A stretch of 64,000 bases of DNA from Chitinophaga sp. E66 (GCA_019285755.1 CP079103.1:372001-436000), one strand, 5' to 3'. Shown: positions 33,053-42,832, numbered from the stretch's first letter. Numbers and translations are program-made. The notes: generated from the sequence alone by a model not told the origin.

Positions 33053-33745
33053 TTAAATACCGCGCAGTTCCCGGAACAGCGCCGTCTGCCGCCGGCTCAG
33101 GGGAACGAAAGTTCCGTCGCTCATTTCCAGCTGCAATAGTTGCGAAGGCAGCAGGGAAACAGACTGCACATGCTGGAGGTTAACGATATGCTTCCTGCTG
33201 GCGCGGAAAAAGTATTGCGGGTCCAGTTTCTGTTCAAGGGATTGCAGGCTACGGGGTAATAAGGGCGCGTGTTTCCCGAAGCGAAGGCGCACGTAGTCAT
33301 CTGCCGCCTCCAGCAACCGGATGTCTGCCAGGGTACAAACCAACAGCGGTCGCCGTCTTTTACGAATATTTTTCGTGTATAGGGAAGTGCGCCGATGGAG
33401 GTGGCGGGATGCGCGCCAGCGCTTCCTGCATGCGCTGCTCCGTTACGGGCTTCAGGAGATAATCCAGCGCATTGACCTCGAAGGCCCGGATGGCCCAGGC
33501 GTCATACGCCGTGGTGAAGATGACGTGGGGAGCCACGTCCAGCCGCTCCAGCAAATCAAACCCATTCCCTTCCGGCATCTCGATGTCGAGGAACAGGAGC
33601 TGTGGACGAAGCTGCGCGATGAGCGCTTCCGCTTCCCGGATATTAGCCGCTTCCCTATTACCGCTACCTGCGGGAAGGCGCGTAATATGCCGCGGAGGTC
33701 ATTACGGGCAAGCCGCTCGTCGTCTATGATCAACGCCTGTATCAT
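33053..33745 (-). CDS. LytTR-family response regulator (frameshifted)
   Basis: DNA-binding response regulator of the LytR/AlgR type. The receiver domain starts MIQALIIDDERLARNDLRG (acidic pair at 8-9), has the phospho-Asp in LLFLDIEMPEGNGFDLL and the Lys in YLLKPV. The C-terminal LytTR domain includes IRLLEAADDYVRLRFGKH, FFRASRKHIVNLQHV and FVPLSRRQ. Breaks lie near 33660 and 33365. Length after repair is about 231 residues. The ATG overlaps the TGA of the upstream LytS-type kinase. LytTR proteins bind pairs of direct repeats spaced by two helical turns; candidate sites lie upstream of the kinase gene. Confidence 0.92.
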
Positions 33746-34809
33746 GCCGCAGGGATTTTTACCGTGGCGCGCACGGTGCTGTCTGAAATATTGCCGATCC
33801 GGAAAGAAGCTTTTTCTCCGTACAACAGGGACAACCGCCGGAGCGTGCCGCTCAACCCAAACCCTTCCTCAAAGGACGGTTCCGTCATCTGCCCCGTATT
33901 ATCGACCTGGATAATAAAATGCTTCCCTTCGCGGCCCGCCGAGATGCGTATGTCCCCGCCGGCGCTGTGCTTTGAAATGCCGTGCTTGATGGCGTTTTCG
34001 ACCAGTGTCTGCAGCAGCATGGGCGGCATGGTCTGAGCGTCGGTTGTTGCTTGTATGTGATATTCTATCCGTAACCTTTCTTTGAACCGGATCTTTTCAA
34101 TGGCCAGGTAATGCTTGACTACTTCCAGCTCTTTCCCGAAAGCGATGAGCTGCTGCCGCTCGGATAACATGGCGCTGCGCGCAGCTTCAGCCAGTTCTCC
34201 CACCGCGCGCTGCGCCCTTACCGGGTCTTCCGCGATCAGGCTGCGGATGCTGCTGAGGGAGTTGAACAGGAAATGCGGATTGAGGCGCGTTTTCAGGTTG
34301 TCGAGCTCCGCCTGTTTTAGCCGGTTCTCGCTTTCCAGCTCCTGCCTTTTGATGCGGCCCTGAATGGCCGAGAAGTATATCGCCACCCATCCCCACACCA
34401 CCAGGTGCCATACAAAAGCGATGAGCACCAGTACGATGATCATCTGCGCCGTGGGCGACAATCCGTCGCGGTCTTTGAGGCCATTGGTCGAGAACTCGGT
34501 CCACCCGCCGGCTTCCCAAATAGAAAGCACAGACATGTTGGCGACCATCAATACCGTTGCGCCGACCACCGCCAGCCAAAGCTTCATAAAAACCCTCCCG
34601 AACCGCATCCTTTCCAGTTTCTGCCAGCGGATGAACAGGTGGATCAGGTGTGTGCAGATGACCCCGTTCGCCACATGGAAGTAGAAATCCGTATCCATGA
34701 ACACATCCACCCGCAGCCCGAAGCCGTCCATGCGCAGGTTGCTCCACAAGTAGGTGAAAAATGCCCATCCCAGGATCTGGGATGCCCAATATTGGTAGCG
34801 AATCTTCAT
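33742..34809 (-). CDS. LytS-type membrane histidine kinase
   Basis: Uninterrupted sensor kinase of the His_kinase (PF06580)/HATPase_c type. Four hydrophobic segments lie in the first half (YWASQILGWAFFTYLW; VANGVICTHLIHLF; LWLAVVGATVLMVAN; MIIVLVLIAFVWHLVVWGW). After a coiled coil comes the phospho-acceptor motif LNPHFLFNSLSSIRSLI, then LVENAIKHGISKHSAGG (N-box) and EGFGLSGTLRRLSLLYG (G-box). I start at 34809 (MKIRYQYW) and not at 34860, because a promoter-like TTTC-N20-TAGATTTG ends just before 34809. It forms a coupled pair with the LytTR regulator through an ATGA overlap. Confidence 0.9.
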   Translation of the reverse strand: MKIRYQYWASQILGWAFFTYLWSNLRMDGFGLRVDVFMDTDFYFHVANGVICTHLIHLFIRWQKLERMRFGRVFMKLWLAVVGATVLMVANMSVLSIWEAGGWTEFSTNGLKDRDGLSPTAQMIIVLVLIAFVWHLVVWGWVAIYFSAIQGRIKRQELESENRLKQAELDNLKTRLNPHFLFNSLSSIRSLIAEDPVRAQRAVGELAEAARSAMLSERQQLIAFGKELEVVKHYLAIEKIRFKERLRIEYHIQATTDAQTMPPMLLQTLVENAIKHGISKHSAGGDIRISAGREGKHFIIQVDNTGQMTEPSFEEGFGLSGTLRRLSLLYGEKASFRIGNISDSTVRATVKIPAA

Positions 34810-34814
34810 AAGCT

Positions 34815-34846
34815 CAAATCTAATAACCGGAAAGCCGGGAATGAAA
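34815..34846 (-). promoter_or_regulatory. Predicted lytS promoter (TTTC-N20-TAGATTTG)
   Basis: On the minus strand TTTC at 34846-34843 is separated by exactly 20 bases from TAGATTTG at 34822-34815, matching the Bacteroidota TTTG-N19-21-TAnnTTTG layout with one mismatch in the -33 box. The ATG at 34809 would then be nearly leaderless. Confidence 0.5.
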
Positions 34847-34852
34847 TCCATT

Positions 34853-34886
34853 CCGGCCAACGGCAGAAAAAGCCGGCCAACGGCAG
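34853..34886 (-). promoter_or_regulatory. Candidate LytTR-type direct-repeat operator
   Basis: The 14-mer CCGGCCAACGGCAG occurs twice, at 34853-34866 and 34873-34886, 20 bases apart (two helical turns). On the minus strand each copy contains CCGTTGG, which fits the core of the LytTR consensus [TA][AC][CA]GTTN[AG][TG]. The pair sits 6 bases upstream of the -33 box. Confidence 0.5.
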
Positions 34887-34982
34887 CTATTCAGGGGCCG
34901 CCCTCCGATCCTTTTGGCAGCCGCCTGCGATCCTCGTCTGATCCTTATTTATAGTCATATGGGTTGTCTATCCATCAACTAC

Positions 34983-35038
34983 CTATGACCTATCTATGTC
35001 CTATCCCTTTATTAGGATAGGACATAGATAGGTCATAG
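34983..35038. repeat. 24-bp perfect inverted repeat upstream of lytS
   Basis: Arms at 34983-35006 and 35015-35038 are perfectly complementary over 24 bases, with the 8-base loop CTTTATTA. The arms are themselves built from the same 11-base units as the tandem array to the right. As RNA this would form a long stable hairpin on either strand; as DNA it is a large dyad. It lies in the 368-base gap between lytS and the GH95 gene and is not followed by a T-tract. Confidence 0.9.
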
Positions 35039-35091
35039 ATAGGACATAGATAGGTCATAGATAGGTCACCAGACAATCTTCAGACAATCTT
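35021..35091. repeat. 11-bp-periodic tandem repeat array
   Basis: Four contiguous 11-base units alternate between GACATAGATAG (35021, 35043) and GTCATAGATAG (35032, 35054), so the higher-order unit is 22 bases. They are followed after 5 bases by two adjacent copies of a different 11-mer, CAGACAATCTT, at 35070-35080 and 35081-35091. An 11-base period places each unit on nearly the same DNA face. No ORF crosses it. Confidence 0.9.
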
Positions 35092-35170
35092 TGACGGGTT
35101 TGATACCAGGTTCGATGTCTTATTTAGGGAACAGGGTCGTAAATGTGACAGGTGTCTGGATCTGAGAAAA

Positions 35171-35206
35171 CGAAAAATCCCGCGGAGGAAGACCTCTCGC
35201 GGGATT
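35171..35206 (-). terminator. Rho-independent terminator of the first GH95 gene
   Basis: AATCCCGCG at 35176-35184 pairs with CGCGGGATT at 35198-35206. Read on the minus strand the stem is followed by a run of five T. It lies about 25 bases past the GH95 stop. Confidence 0.85.
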
Positions 35207-35228
35207 AAAAGTGATGGTATCGGATTGA

Positions 35229-37649
35229 TTAACGGATCGTGTAGGCGCCGCCCTTTACTGTCTGGAAGTAACCTTGACCGGCAGTGCCGGAAGCAACGAA
35301 CAACGCCTTTCCTTTGGCGTCGTATACCGTTTTGCCGGCGGGTACGAGTATCGTGCAGGGCTCGCCTTTCAGGGAGTTGACCTTAGCGGTGGTGATTACG
35401 CCGTTTTTCCAGTTCATGTCTACCGAGAAGCCGCCGCGGGCGTGGAGGCCTTTACGCTGCCTTGTTGCCACCCGGCGTCTGAAGGCAGTGCCGGCAGGAG
35501 GCGGATGACGGTAGAGTCGCCATGGCTCTGTAACAACATTTCCGCGATGCCTGCCGTGCCGCCGAAGTTACCGTCGATCTGGAAGGGCGGGTGGGCGCAG
35601 AAAAGATTGGGGTATACGCCGCCGCCGCGTGCGTTCGCCGGGTCTACGGGGCGCAGGAGCTTGTTGATCAGTTTCAGGGCATGGTCGCCGTCCTGCAGGC
35701 GGGCCCAGAAGCTGATCTTCCATGCGAGCGACCAGCCGGTGCCATCGTCGCCCCGCTGGCGAAGGGTTTCGCGCATGGCGTTGGCCAGTTCGGGCGTTTT
35801 CCAGGGCGTGATCTCGTCGTAGGGGTGCAGGGCATAGGCGTGGGAGATATGGCGGTGATGAGGCTCATTATCTTTCCAGTCGTGCAGCCACTCGTTCAGG
35901 TCGCCGGCTTTGCCGATCTGGTTGGGAGCCAGTTGTGCGCGCACGGAATCCATTTCCTTGCGCCAGGCGTCATCGGTGTTGAGGATGCGGGAAGCTTCCA
36001 TGGTAGCGCCGAATATTTCGCGGCAGATCTGCATATCGATGGCAGGCCCCATGGCCGTGCTGGCTCGGGTGCCGTCGGGCATGATAAAGCTGTGCTCCGG
36101 CGAGTTGGAGGGCGCGGTAACGAGCCAGCCATGTTCCGGTTCCCGGATCAGGATGGCCCGCAGGAAGTCTGAAGAGCCTTTCAGGACGGGGTAATATTCC
36201 CGCAGGAAGGCGGTATCGCGGGTGAAGCGGAAGTGCTCCCAGATATGTTCGCAAAGCCAGGCGCCTCCGGTGAGGGTAGAGCCCCAGTCGGCCCCTTCTC
36301 CGGGCGAAGTAAAGCCCCAGGGGTTTGCGATCACATGCGCCACCCAGCCGGGGGCATTGTAATAGGCTTTCGCGGTGCGCACGCCTTCTTTAGACAGCAG
36401 GCGGATGTAGCGGTGCAGCGGCTCTGAAAGGTCCGCCAGGCCGGTAACGGGCGCGAGCCAGTAGTTCATCTGGAGGTTAATGTCGATGTGGTAATCGCCG
36501 TTCCAGGGTGTCTGGTATTCGGGCGCCCAGAGGCCCTGCAGGTTGGCCGGGAGGTATCCCGGGCGGGAGGAGCCGATCAGCAGGTAGCGGCCGTAGTTGT
36601 AATACAGCACGGGGAGCTGCGGGTCCGGCTGGCCCTCGTGGTAGCGTTTCAGCCGCTCGGGTGTGGTGAGGCTGCTGTTGCCGGTTACGGAAGCCAGCGA
36701 GAAGGAGTTGCGGTTGTAATACGCCTGGTGCGCCAGCTGCTGTGCTTTGCGGAGCGATTCGTAGCTTTTGCCTTTGACGGCGTTCAGGCGGCCGAGCACC
36801 ACGGGCAGCGGGTCGGGGCCTCTCTGGCGGAAGTCGGTGTTGTTGTAGTCGGTTGCGGCCGAGAAAAAGAACGTAACCGCATCTGCGTTCTCTACTTTGA
36901 TGCCGTCTGCCGAAATGGTGGTAAAGCCACCTGTAGATTCAGCAGACAGTGCGCCGGCGATCCGCATGCCGGGCTTGCCGTCGTTGTTCATGACGCCTTC
37001 CAGGATGAGGGGCCTAAGTCGGTACGCGTCTGCGCCCTTTCGCGGCGGGAGAGCGCGGCGGTAAGGGAGACGGCGCCTTTGCGGCTGGAGCTGATACGGA
37101 TGGCCAAAACATTGGCGGGCTGGCTCACCCAGGCTTCCTGCGTGTAGGTGACGCCGTTACGGCTCCAGGTGGTGCGGGCGTTGGCGGTGGAGAGATCGAG
37201 TGTGCGGCGGTAGTTTTGGAAGGCAGACGTTGTGTCTTTCCAATCCAGCGTCAGGTCGCCGAAAGTCTGGAAACAACCGAAGGGAACGTTAGCGCCGGAG
37301 CCATGGCCGGAGCCTTTGCCGCTGCAGATGAAATACTCCTGCAGGAGCGTCTGCGCTTCCTTGTTGCGCCCTGCGAGGAGGGCTTCGCGGATGCGGGGAA
37401 GCACGCGGTAAGCCGTGTCGTTATCCGCGTTTTGCGGGCCGCCAGACCATACGCTGATCTCATTCAGCACAAAGCGGTCGTGTACGGGATCACCGTAAAC
37501 GAGTGCGCCAAGGGTGCCATTGCCGAGGGGAGGGCTTCCTGGTAATACTTTGCGGGCTTATCAAAATAAAGAGTCTGATCCGGTCGCTGCTGTGCCATGG
37601 CGGCAACGGCAGATGCGGTCATCAGTGCTGTGAATAGAACGTGGTGCAT
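35229..37649 (-). CDS. GH95 alpha-L-fucosidase/galactosidase, copy 1 (frameshifted)
   Basis: Secreted inverting glycoside hydrolase of family 95. The signal peptide is [20 protein letters not shown]. The N-terminal beta-sandwich carries the family signature [13 protein letters not shown] and [11 protein letters not shown]. The (alpha/alpha)6 catalytic domain contains [32 protein letters not shown] and [33 protein letters not shown] closes the domain. Breaks lie near 37530, 37010, and 35440-35450. Repaired length is about 807 residues, as expected. Specificity within GH95 (alpha-1,2-L-fucoside or L-galactoside) cannot be read off. It is transcribed away from GH29/SusCD. A second GH95 lies at 49.0 kb. 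Confidence 0.93.
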
Positions 37650-37764
37650 AATGAAATAAATATAGCCTGAAAGCCAGAAGAAAACGAGTGTCGGCTAAAC
37701 CAGTGTATGGAAAGGGTAAAATGACATCATAGCGGAGTATGCGCACTTCTTCGTAAATTACCGG

Positions 37765-38357
37765 ATGCGCTTGTATATTCCGTTGTTGTGGGCGCTCGCC
37801 GGGTGCGGTTCATCCGGTCAAAACCAGCCCCATCCCACCTCTTACGTACCGGTAAAAGATTACCGGTATTTCCCGCCCTGCGGGCATCCTTCCTTCAGCG
37901 ATACGATTTCAACCGGTCATGGCGCCGGGGAATTCAGGGTATACCTGCTGCAAGACAGTTCGGAAGTGAATAATTGCCTGGCCCCGGTGAACCGCGCACG
38001 GGCAGATGGCTTCCCGATGCGATATGGAAAAGACTTTGTATTGGTGGCGGAAATGCACGATGCGCCGGGATGGGAGATGCAGCTGGAACTGTCGGAAACG
38101 GAGCAGACGCTGAAGCTGCGTATGAAGCCGGTACGGAAGGGGCGCCGGATTCGAGGGACCAGTTTATCTGGCATTTCGCGGCGGACAAGAAGGAAGTGAT
38201 CCGTATTACGGGCGAGTATGGTCGTTTCGCTTATGCGAAGGGGCCGGCCTGGAAGGCGGACAGCGATTGGCAGGAAGTGATAAAGGTACAGGGGACTAAG
38301 GGCGGCGGGTTAGGGGAGCAGGTGACTGAAAAGAAACCTGCATGTCTTAGCATCTAA
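37765..38357 (+). CDS. Small lipoprotein of unknown function (frameshifted)
   Basis: Not recognised. The N-terminus MRLYIPLLWALAGCGSS has a lipobox (LAGC) with the lipidated Cys near residue 14. The mature region has alternating strands (GEFRVYLLQDSSEVNNC; WEMQLELSETEQTLKLRMK; EVIRITGEYGRFAY). One frameshift near 38140, a GGGG run, is repaired by one G, after which it reads RKGAPDSRDQFIWHF. Total length is about 198 residues. It is divergent from GH95 copy 1 and followed by a gene-poor stretch, so its context gives no function. Confidence 0.55.
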
Positions 38358-38510
38358 GTAGATCGTTTCGATCTAAACCGCGTTATAAATAAACCGATGT
38401 ATCGCAGTGACAGTGTTGCCGTTTAAAAATTGCAGGCCGGTAACTCGACAGAAACCCGCTCGTGCAATTAGTAATGGGGCTACCACTGGCTGGATGTATG
38501 AATAATGACG

Positions 38511-38933
38511 TCAGACGGAGGTAGTAAAGACAGCAAAAGCTATTCTGTTGCCGCTTTTGATAATTACGACAACAAAATAGCTTTTAGCCGGGCTTGCGCC
38601 TGTTAATATGTTGTTAACCGGCGCTTGGTCAATAGGAATAACGCTAACTGGTATGCATGCGGCAAAACAGCAGCAGGAGGGGACGGCGGATGCTAGTCCG
38701 GCGAGTAATTTGGTGAATTTGATATTGAATCCACCTTTTTCCCCATAATAATAGCTTTCCTTGTATCTATCGTATTCGATAGGAGCGCCGAGGTCTTTCA
38801 TGAGCTTCAGGAACTCATACAAGGTTCTTTCCGAGATCCGGAGGCGTTTGGCAAGCTGGGCCGGCTTACCGGTGCCCTTGATGCGGATCAGGTAATCGAT
38901 GGTCTGTAGTCTTTCAAAATAACGCTTTGGCAT
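38511..38933 (-). CDS. Small HTH regulator with an atypical hydrophobic, Cys-containing tail
   Basis: Residues 5-60 form an HTH_11-type winged-helix (FERLQTIDYLIRIKGTGKPAQLAKRLRISERTLYEFLKLMKDLGAPIEYDRY), followed by the wing ESYYYGEKGGFNIKF. This domain is common as a standalone small regulator in Bacteroidota. The last 65 or so residues are unusual: hydrophobic, with SCCCFAAC, and no known domain. A single-base repair in the CCCC run near 38680 would instead give a short tail ending LLLLFCRMHTS, so the tail may be an artefact. The gene sits alone in about 1.4 kb of otherwise non-coding, AT-richer sequence, and a 16-bp inverted repeat lies inside its 3' end. Confidence 0.6.
   Translation of the reverse strand: MPKRYFERLQTIDYLIRIKGTGKPAQLAKRLRISERTLYEFLKLMKDLGAPIEYDRYKESYYYGEKGGFNIKFTKLLAGLASAVPSCCCFAACIPVSVIPIDQAPVNNILTGASPAKSYFVVVIIKSGNRIAFAVFTTSV
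38535..38585. repeat. 16-bp inverted repeat in the 3' end of the HTH gene
   Basis: Arms at 38535-38550 and 38570-38585 pair at 15 of 16 positions around a 19-base loop; the left arm reads AAAAGCTATTCTGTTG. It overlaps the tail-coding part of the HTH gene. It could be a recombination or transposon-end remnant, or a terminator-like structure if the HTH gene really ends earlier. Confidence 0.6.
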
Positions 38934-39749
38934 GGATCAACAGGGGTTTAATAGCTAAATTGTAAAATGTGGTTAAGGAATCTGTCTGGACAATTGGATG
39001 GATAGCTTCACTGTGTCATGAATAATTTAAAAATTTACCTCATTCGCGGGCATTGGTTTAAAAGGTTAACGAATAAATACAGTACTGCTTTGCTATGATA
39101 GGATTCATCCCGAAATTACGTCAGCGGCCTGCATTATTTCCGCAGGCGGCAAACTATTTAAAACGGCAACCTCATTCATGAGGTTGCCGTTTGCCTGGTT
39201 AACTTGGAGCGTGAATCATGCATCAATATTACGTTACAGCCGTTTCCACCTGTGTTAACGCCATGTTATAAAAATGTCATATTTTGATTTTTATTAACAA
39301 ATTAAATGGGTAGCTATTGGGTAGCCCCGGGTGCTCCCCACTGGCAGTCCCGCAGCCCCGTTTCAGTAACCCCTCACACTGCAAATGCACCGCTGCATCT
39401 CAGGTCATTCATTATCGCGGCAGGCTGAAATGAAGGAGGGGAGCAGGTTATGCCATGAAAAAGCCGCCAGCAAGGACGGAGCGGACGGCTGATTTGCTTA
39501 AAGTAAACCGGAGGCCCACACGGGCAAAGCTGCATTTTTATATGCAAAAGGGAGAAATTCTTCAGTAATGTTAATGAAGGCGAAGTGGTGTATTTGTTAA
39601 TCAGATGTTAATAAACATTGATTTAACGTGATTATTCCTGCGAACAACCCGTAGCCCCGAATTCAAAATCACCCAATCAATGGCAAAAAACTACCAATCC
39701 CCGCCTGTTTAGCAGACTATCTTGCCGGCTTCTTATAAAACCGACGACC
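38934..39749. other. Gene-free stretch between the HTH gene and GH29
   Basis: No ORF with family support on either strand. Visible elements are a GCCTGC/GCAGGC hairpin near 39128-39148, a perfect 15-bp hairpin at 39161-39192, a repeated GGGTAGC at about 39307 and 39317, and an AT-rich segment at 39265-39310 rich in TTAA and ATTT. Composition is lower in GC than in the flanking genes by eye. It could hold regulatory RNA or remnants of a mobile element. I see no direct evidence for a tRNA or a transposase. Confidence 0.5.
39161..39192. terminator. Perfect 15-bp hairpin in the gene-free stretch
   Basis: AAACGGCAACCTCAT at 39161-39175 pairs with ATGAGGTTGCCGTTT at 39178-39192 around a 2-base loop (more likely a larger loop in practice). 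Short A and T runs flank it, so it could act as a bidirectional terminator, yet no gene ends nearby on either strand. Confidence 0.5.
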
Positions 39750-41119
39750 ATGAAACGATCTTTACTCCTGGCCACCCTTTGCGCCTTAAGTTTTCTTAAC
39801 GCTCCGGCACAGGAAAACGCCTCTTCAACGAAACTCCGGCTCAAAAAGAGAAACGCCTCGCCTGGTGGACTAACGACCGCTTCGGTATGTTCATTCACTG
39901 GGGACTTTACGCACTCCCCGCCCGCCACGAATGGATCATGAACCGCGAACAGATCTCAGCCGACGCATTCCGGAAGTATTTCGACCTCTTCAATCCCGAT
40001 CTGTACAACCCCGCGAATGGGCGCGCATGGCCAAAGCCGCCGGTATGAAATACGCCGTTATCACCACCAAACACCACGAAGGCTTCTGCCTCTTCGATTC
40101 CAAATACACCGATTATAAATCCACCAACACCCCGCAAAGCGGGATCTCGTCCGCGAATGGGTAGACGCCTTCCGCGCGGAAGGACTGAAGATCGGGTTTT
40201 ACTACTCCCTGATAGACTGGCATCACCCCGACTTCACCATCGATAATACACACCCTGAGCGGCCCAAAACCGACGAGGAATACGACCAGCTTAATAAGAA
40301 CCGCGACATGGGCAAGTACCGCACATACATGCACAACCAGGTGCGCGAGCTGCTCTCCAACTATGGGCAGGTAGACATGCTCTGGCTCGACTTCTCCTAT
40401 CCCGGCAAGCGCGGTAAAGGAAAGGAAGACTGGAAATCTGAAGACCTCATCAAAATGGTCCGCAAATTACAGCCCGGCATCATCGTGAACGACCGCCTGG
40501 ACCTGAATGAATATGCAGACGGCGGCGACTTCCTCACGCCAGAACAGTTTAAAGTCGCCCAATGGCCCACCGTTAACGGCCAGCGCGTTCCTGGGAAACC
40601 TGCCAGACCTTCTCCGGTTCCTGGGGCTACTACCGCGATGAGAACACCTGGAAAGACAATAAGCAACTGCTCGTACTCCTCATCGAATCCGTGAGCAAAG
40701 GCGGTAACGTGCTGCTCAACGTAGGCCCCACCGCCCGCGGAAAATTCGATGCCCGCGCACAGAAAGCGCTGGCCGGCATGGGAGAATGGATGGAGTTTAA
40801 CAGTCGCGCCATTTATGGCTGCACGCAGGCGCCCGATTCTTTCGGACGGCCGGATAATAGCCTGCTCACCTACAACCCCACTACCAAACGTCTGTACGTT
40901 CACCTGCTCGATTATCCCCTGCAGAACTTTACGCTGCCGGGTTACAAGGGCAAGATCAAATACGCCCAGTTCCTGCACGACGGTTCGGAGATCCGCTTCA
41001 GCGCGCCTTCAGGCCACTGGATCAAGAATGAAGTGGGTGCCAATGACCTGAATCTCAGCCTTCCCGTTATCAAACCGGGCGTCGAAATTCCCGTCATCGA
41101 ACTGATACTGGCTGATTGA
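39750..41119 (+). CDS. GH29 alpha-L-fucosidase (frameshifted)
   Basis: Retaining alpha-L-fucosidase of family 29, exported by an N-terminal signal ([17 protein letters not shown]). The barrel begins [28 protein letters not shown] and contains [19 protein letters not shown]. The nucleophile is the Asp of MLWLDFSYP near residue 214. [20 protein letters not shown] follows, and then a C-terminal beta-sandwich. Breaks lie near 39825, 40010, 40137 and 40595. Repaired length is about 458 residues. It ends 33 bases before the sulfatase gene, so the two are probably co-transcribed and act on the same fucosylated, possibly sulfated glycan. Confidence 0.93.
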
Positions 41120-41152
41120 TAAGTTTGTATTTTACGATTTAAAACAGGGCAT

Positions 41153-42611
41153 ATGTTGAAATACCTCGCAGGCTGCCTGCTGCTGGCCGTTGCCGGGATT
41201 GGTATCGCGGCCTTTGCGCCCGCGGAGCCGCCCGCCAAACCAAACGTCATTATCATCTTCATGGACGACATGGGATATGGCGACCCCTCCTGTTACGGCG
41301 GCGGTCCATATACCACGCCTCACCTCGACAGGATGGCGGCGCGTGGCATGCGGTTCACGCATTTCTATGCGGCACAGGCCGTATGCTCCGCCTCCCGGGC
41401 GGGCCTGCTTACCGGGTGCTATCCCAACCGCATAGGAATCCACAACGCGCTGAACCCCGATGCGAAAATTGCGCTGAACGGGGAAGAAGAAACCATCGCC
41501 GAGATACTGAAAGCACAGGGCTACGCGACCGGTATGGTGGGGAAATGGCACTGGGGTCTAAAGTACCTTACCTGCCCCTTCAGCACGGGTTCAACGAATA
41601 CCTGGGCCTGCCCTACTCCAACGATATGTGGCCCGTTCATTACGACGGCAAGCCCTATCCCGAAACATCAAAGGTCTGGCGCGCCCGCTACCCTCCATTG
41701 CCCCTCATCGAAGGCAACGAAACCGCCCGCATCATCCGCAACCTCGACGATCAGGCGGAACTGACCGGGATTTACACGGACCGTGCGGTGGATTTTATCC
41801 GCAAGCATAAGAAGGAGCCGTTCTTTCTCTATATGGCGCACAGCATGCCGCACGTGCCCATCGCCGTATCGAAGGCCTACCGGGGTAAGAGCGGCGCCGG
41901 CCTCTTCGGGGATCTCATGACGGAGCTGGATGCATCCATCGGCAAAGTGCTGAAGACCCTGGAAGAAACAGGTCTGGATAAGAATACGCTCGTCATCTTC
42001 ACCAGCGACAATGGTCCCTGGCTGAACTACGGCAACCACGCGGGCAACACCGCCGGCCTTCGTGAAGGCAAAGGCACCAGCTGGGAAGGCGGGCAACGGG
42101 TTCCCTGCATCATGCAATGGCCCGGTAAGATCCCCGCCGGCGCCGTATGTAATAAAGTAGCCGCGGCCATCGATATATCCCCTACCGTAGCCGCCGTTTG
42201 CGGCGCCGGTCTTCCCAAAAAGAAGATAGACGGCCTCAGCATCCTGCCGCTGCTACAGGGCGACCAGCAGGCCAACCCGCGGGAGTATTTCGTGTATTAC
42301 TACAACGTCAATAACCTGGAAGCGGTCCGCAAAGGGAATTATAAGCTCGTATTCCCCCACAAAGGCCGCACCTACCGTCTCAACACACCCGGCTACGACG
42401 GGTTCCCGGCCCGGCGCCCGATGTCCAGATCGCCGGTGGCCTGTACGACCTCAGCATCGATCCGGGCGAAACGACCGACGTCAGCAAAAACTTCCCCGAT
42501 GTGGTGAAAGACCTGGAAGGCATCGCCGACAGTTACCGCCAGACACTTGGGGATGAACTTCGCCAGATGCCCGGCACCGAACGGCGCCCGGCGGCGAAAG
42601 TGCAACCCTAA
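41153..42611 (+). CDS. Type I sulfatase, FGly-dependent (frameshifted)
   Basis: Periplasmic or secreted aryl/carbohydrate sulfatase. A signal-like N-terminus (YLAGCLLLAVAGIGIAAFA) precedes NVIIIFMDDMGYGDPSCYG with the metal-binding Asp pair. The formylglycine site is VCSASRAGLLTG, with Cys near residue 78 (C-x-A-x-R form). GKWHLG, FLYMAHSMPHVPI and TSDNGPW are further family motifs. Breaks lie near 41555 and 42410. Repaired length is about 486 residues. The Cys type needs a maturation enzyme (anSME or FGE), which is not in this window. It follows GH29 and ends in a clear terminator. Confidence 0.92.
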
Positions 42612-42632
42612 GTACAACAAACAGCTTTGTAT

Positions 42633-42667
42633 AGCCCTCCCGGTCGTGGTACCGGGAGGGCTTTTTG
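42633..42667 (+). terminator. Rho-independent terminator after the sulfatase gene
   Basis: AGCCCTCCCGGT at 42633-42644 pairs perfectly with ACCGGGAGGGCT at 42651-42662, followed by TTTTG. It separates GH29-sulfatase from the SusC transcript, so the two are distinct units. Confidence 0.9.
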
Positions 42668-42832
42668 TTGGCCGTATGCGCCAGAATTGGCCGCGGGGCT
42701 AACAGCACTGAACATTCAAATCCAGTCGATTGTAATCTATATGCAGCTTTTCCTGTCCGAATCCTGTCGCTGCCGCTCCTGTTTAACCCTGACCTTTTAC
42801 CCTTATTACTGACATTCTAAACACGTTGATGT

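Noticed and set aside
35015..35091. A CRISPR array made of the short repeats
   Set aside because: The units are 11 bases with no unique spacers and no cas genes are nearby, so it is a tandem repeat and not CRISPR.
38587..38660. Integron attC-like site (GTTAAC and GCTAAC motifs)
   Set aside because: The core sites and symmetry of attC are not present and no integrase is in the window.
39301..39480. Transposon end or attachment site
   Set aside because: The GGGTAGC repeat is too short and no target duplication or transposase was found.
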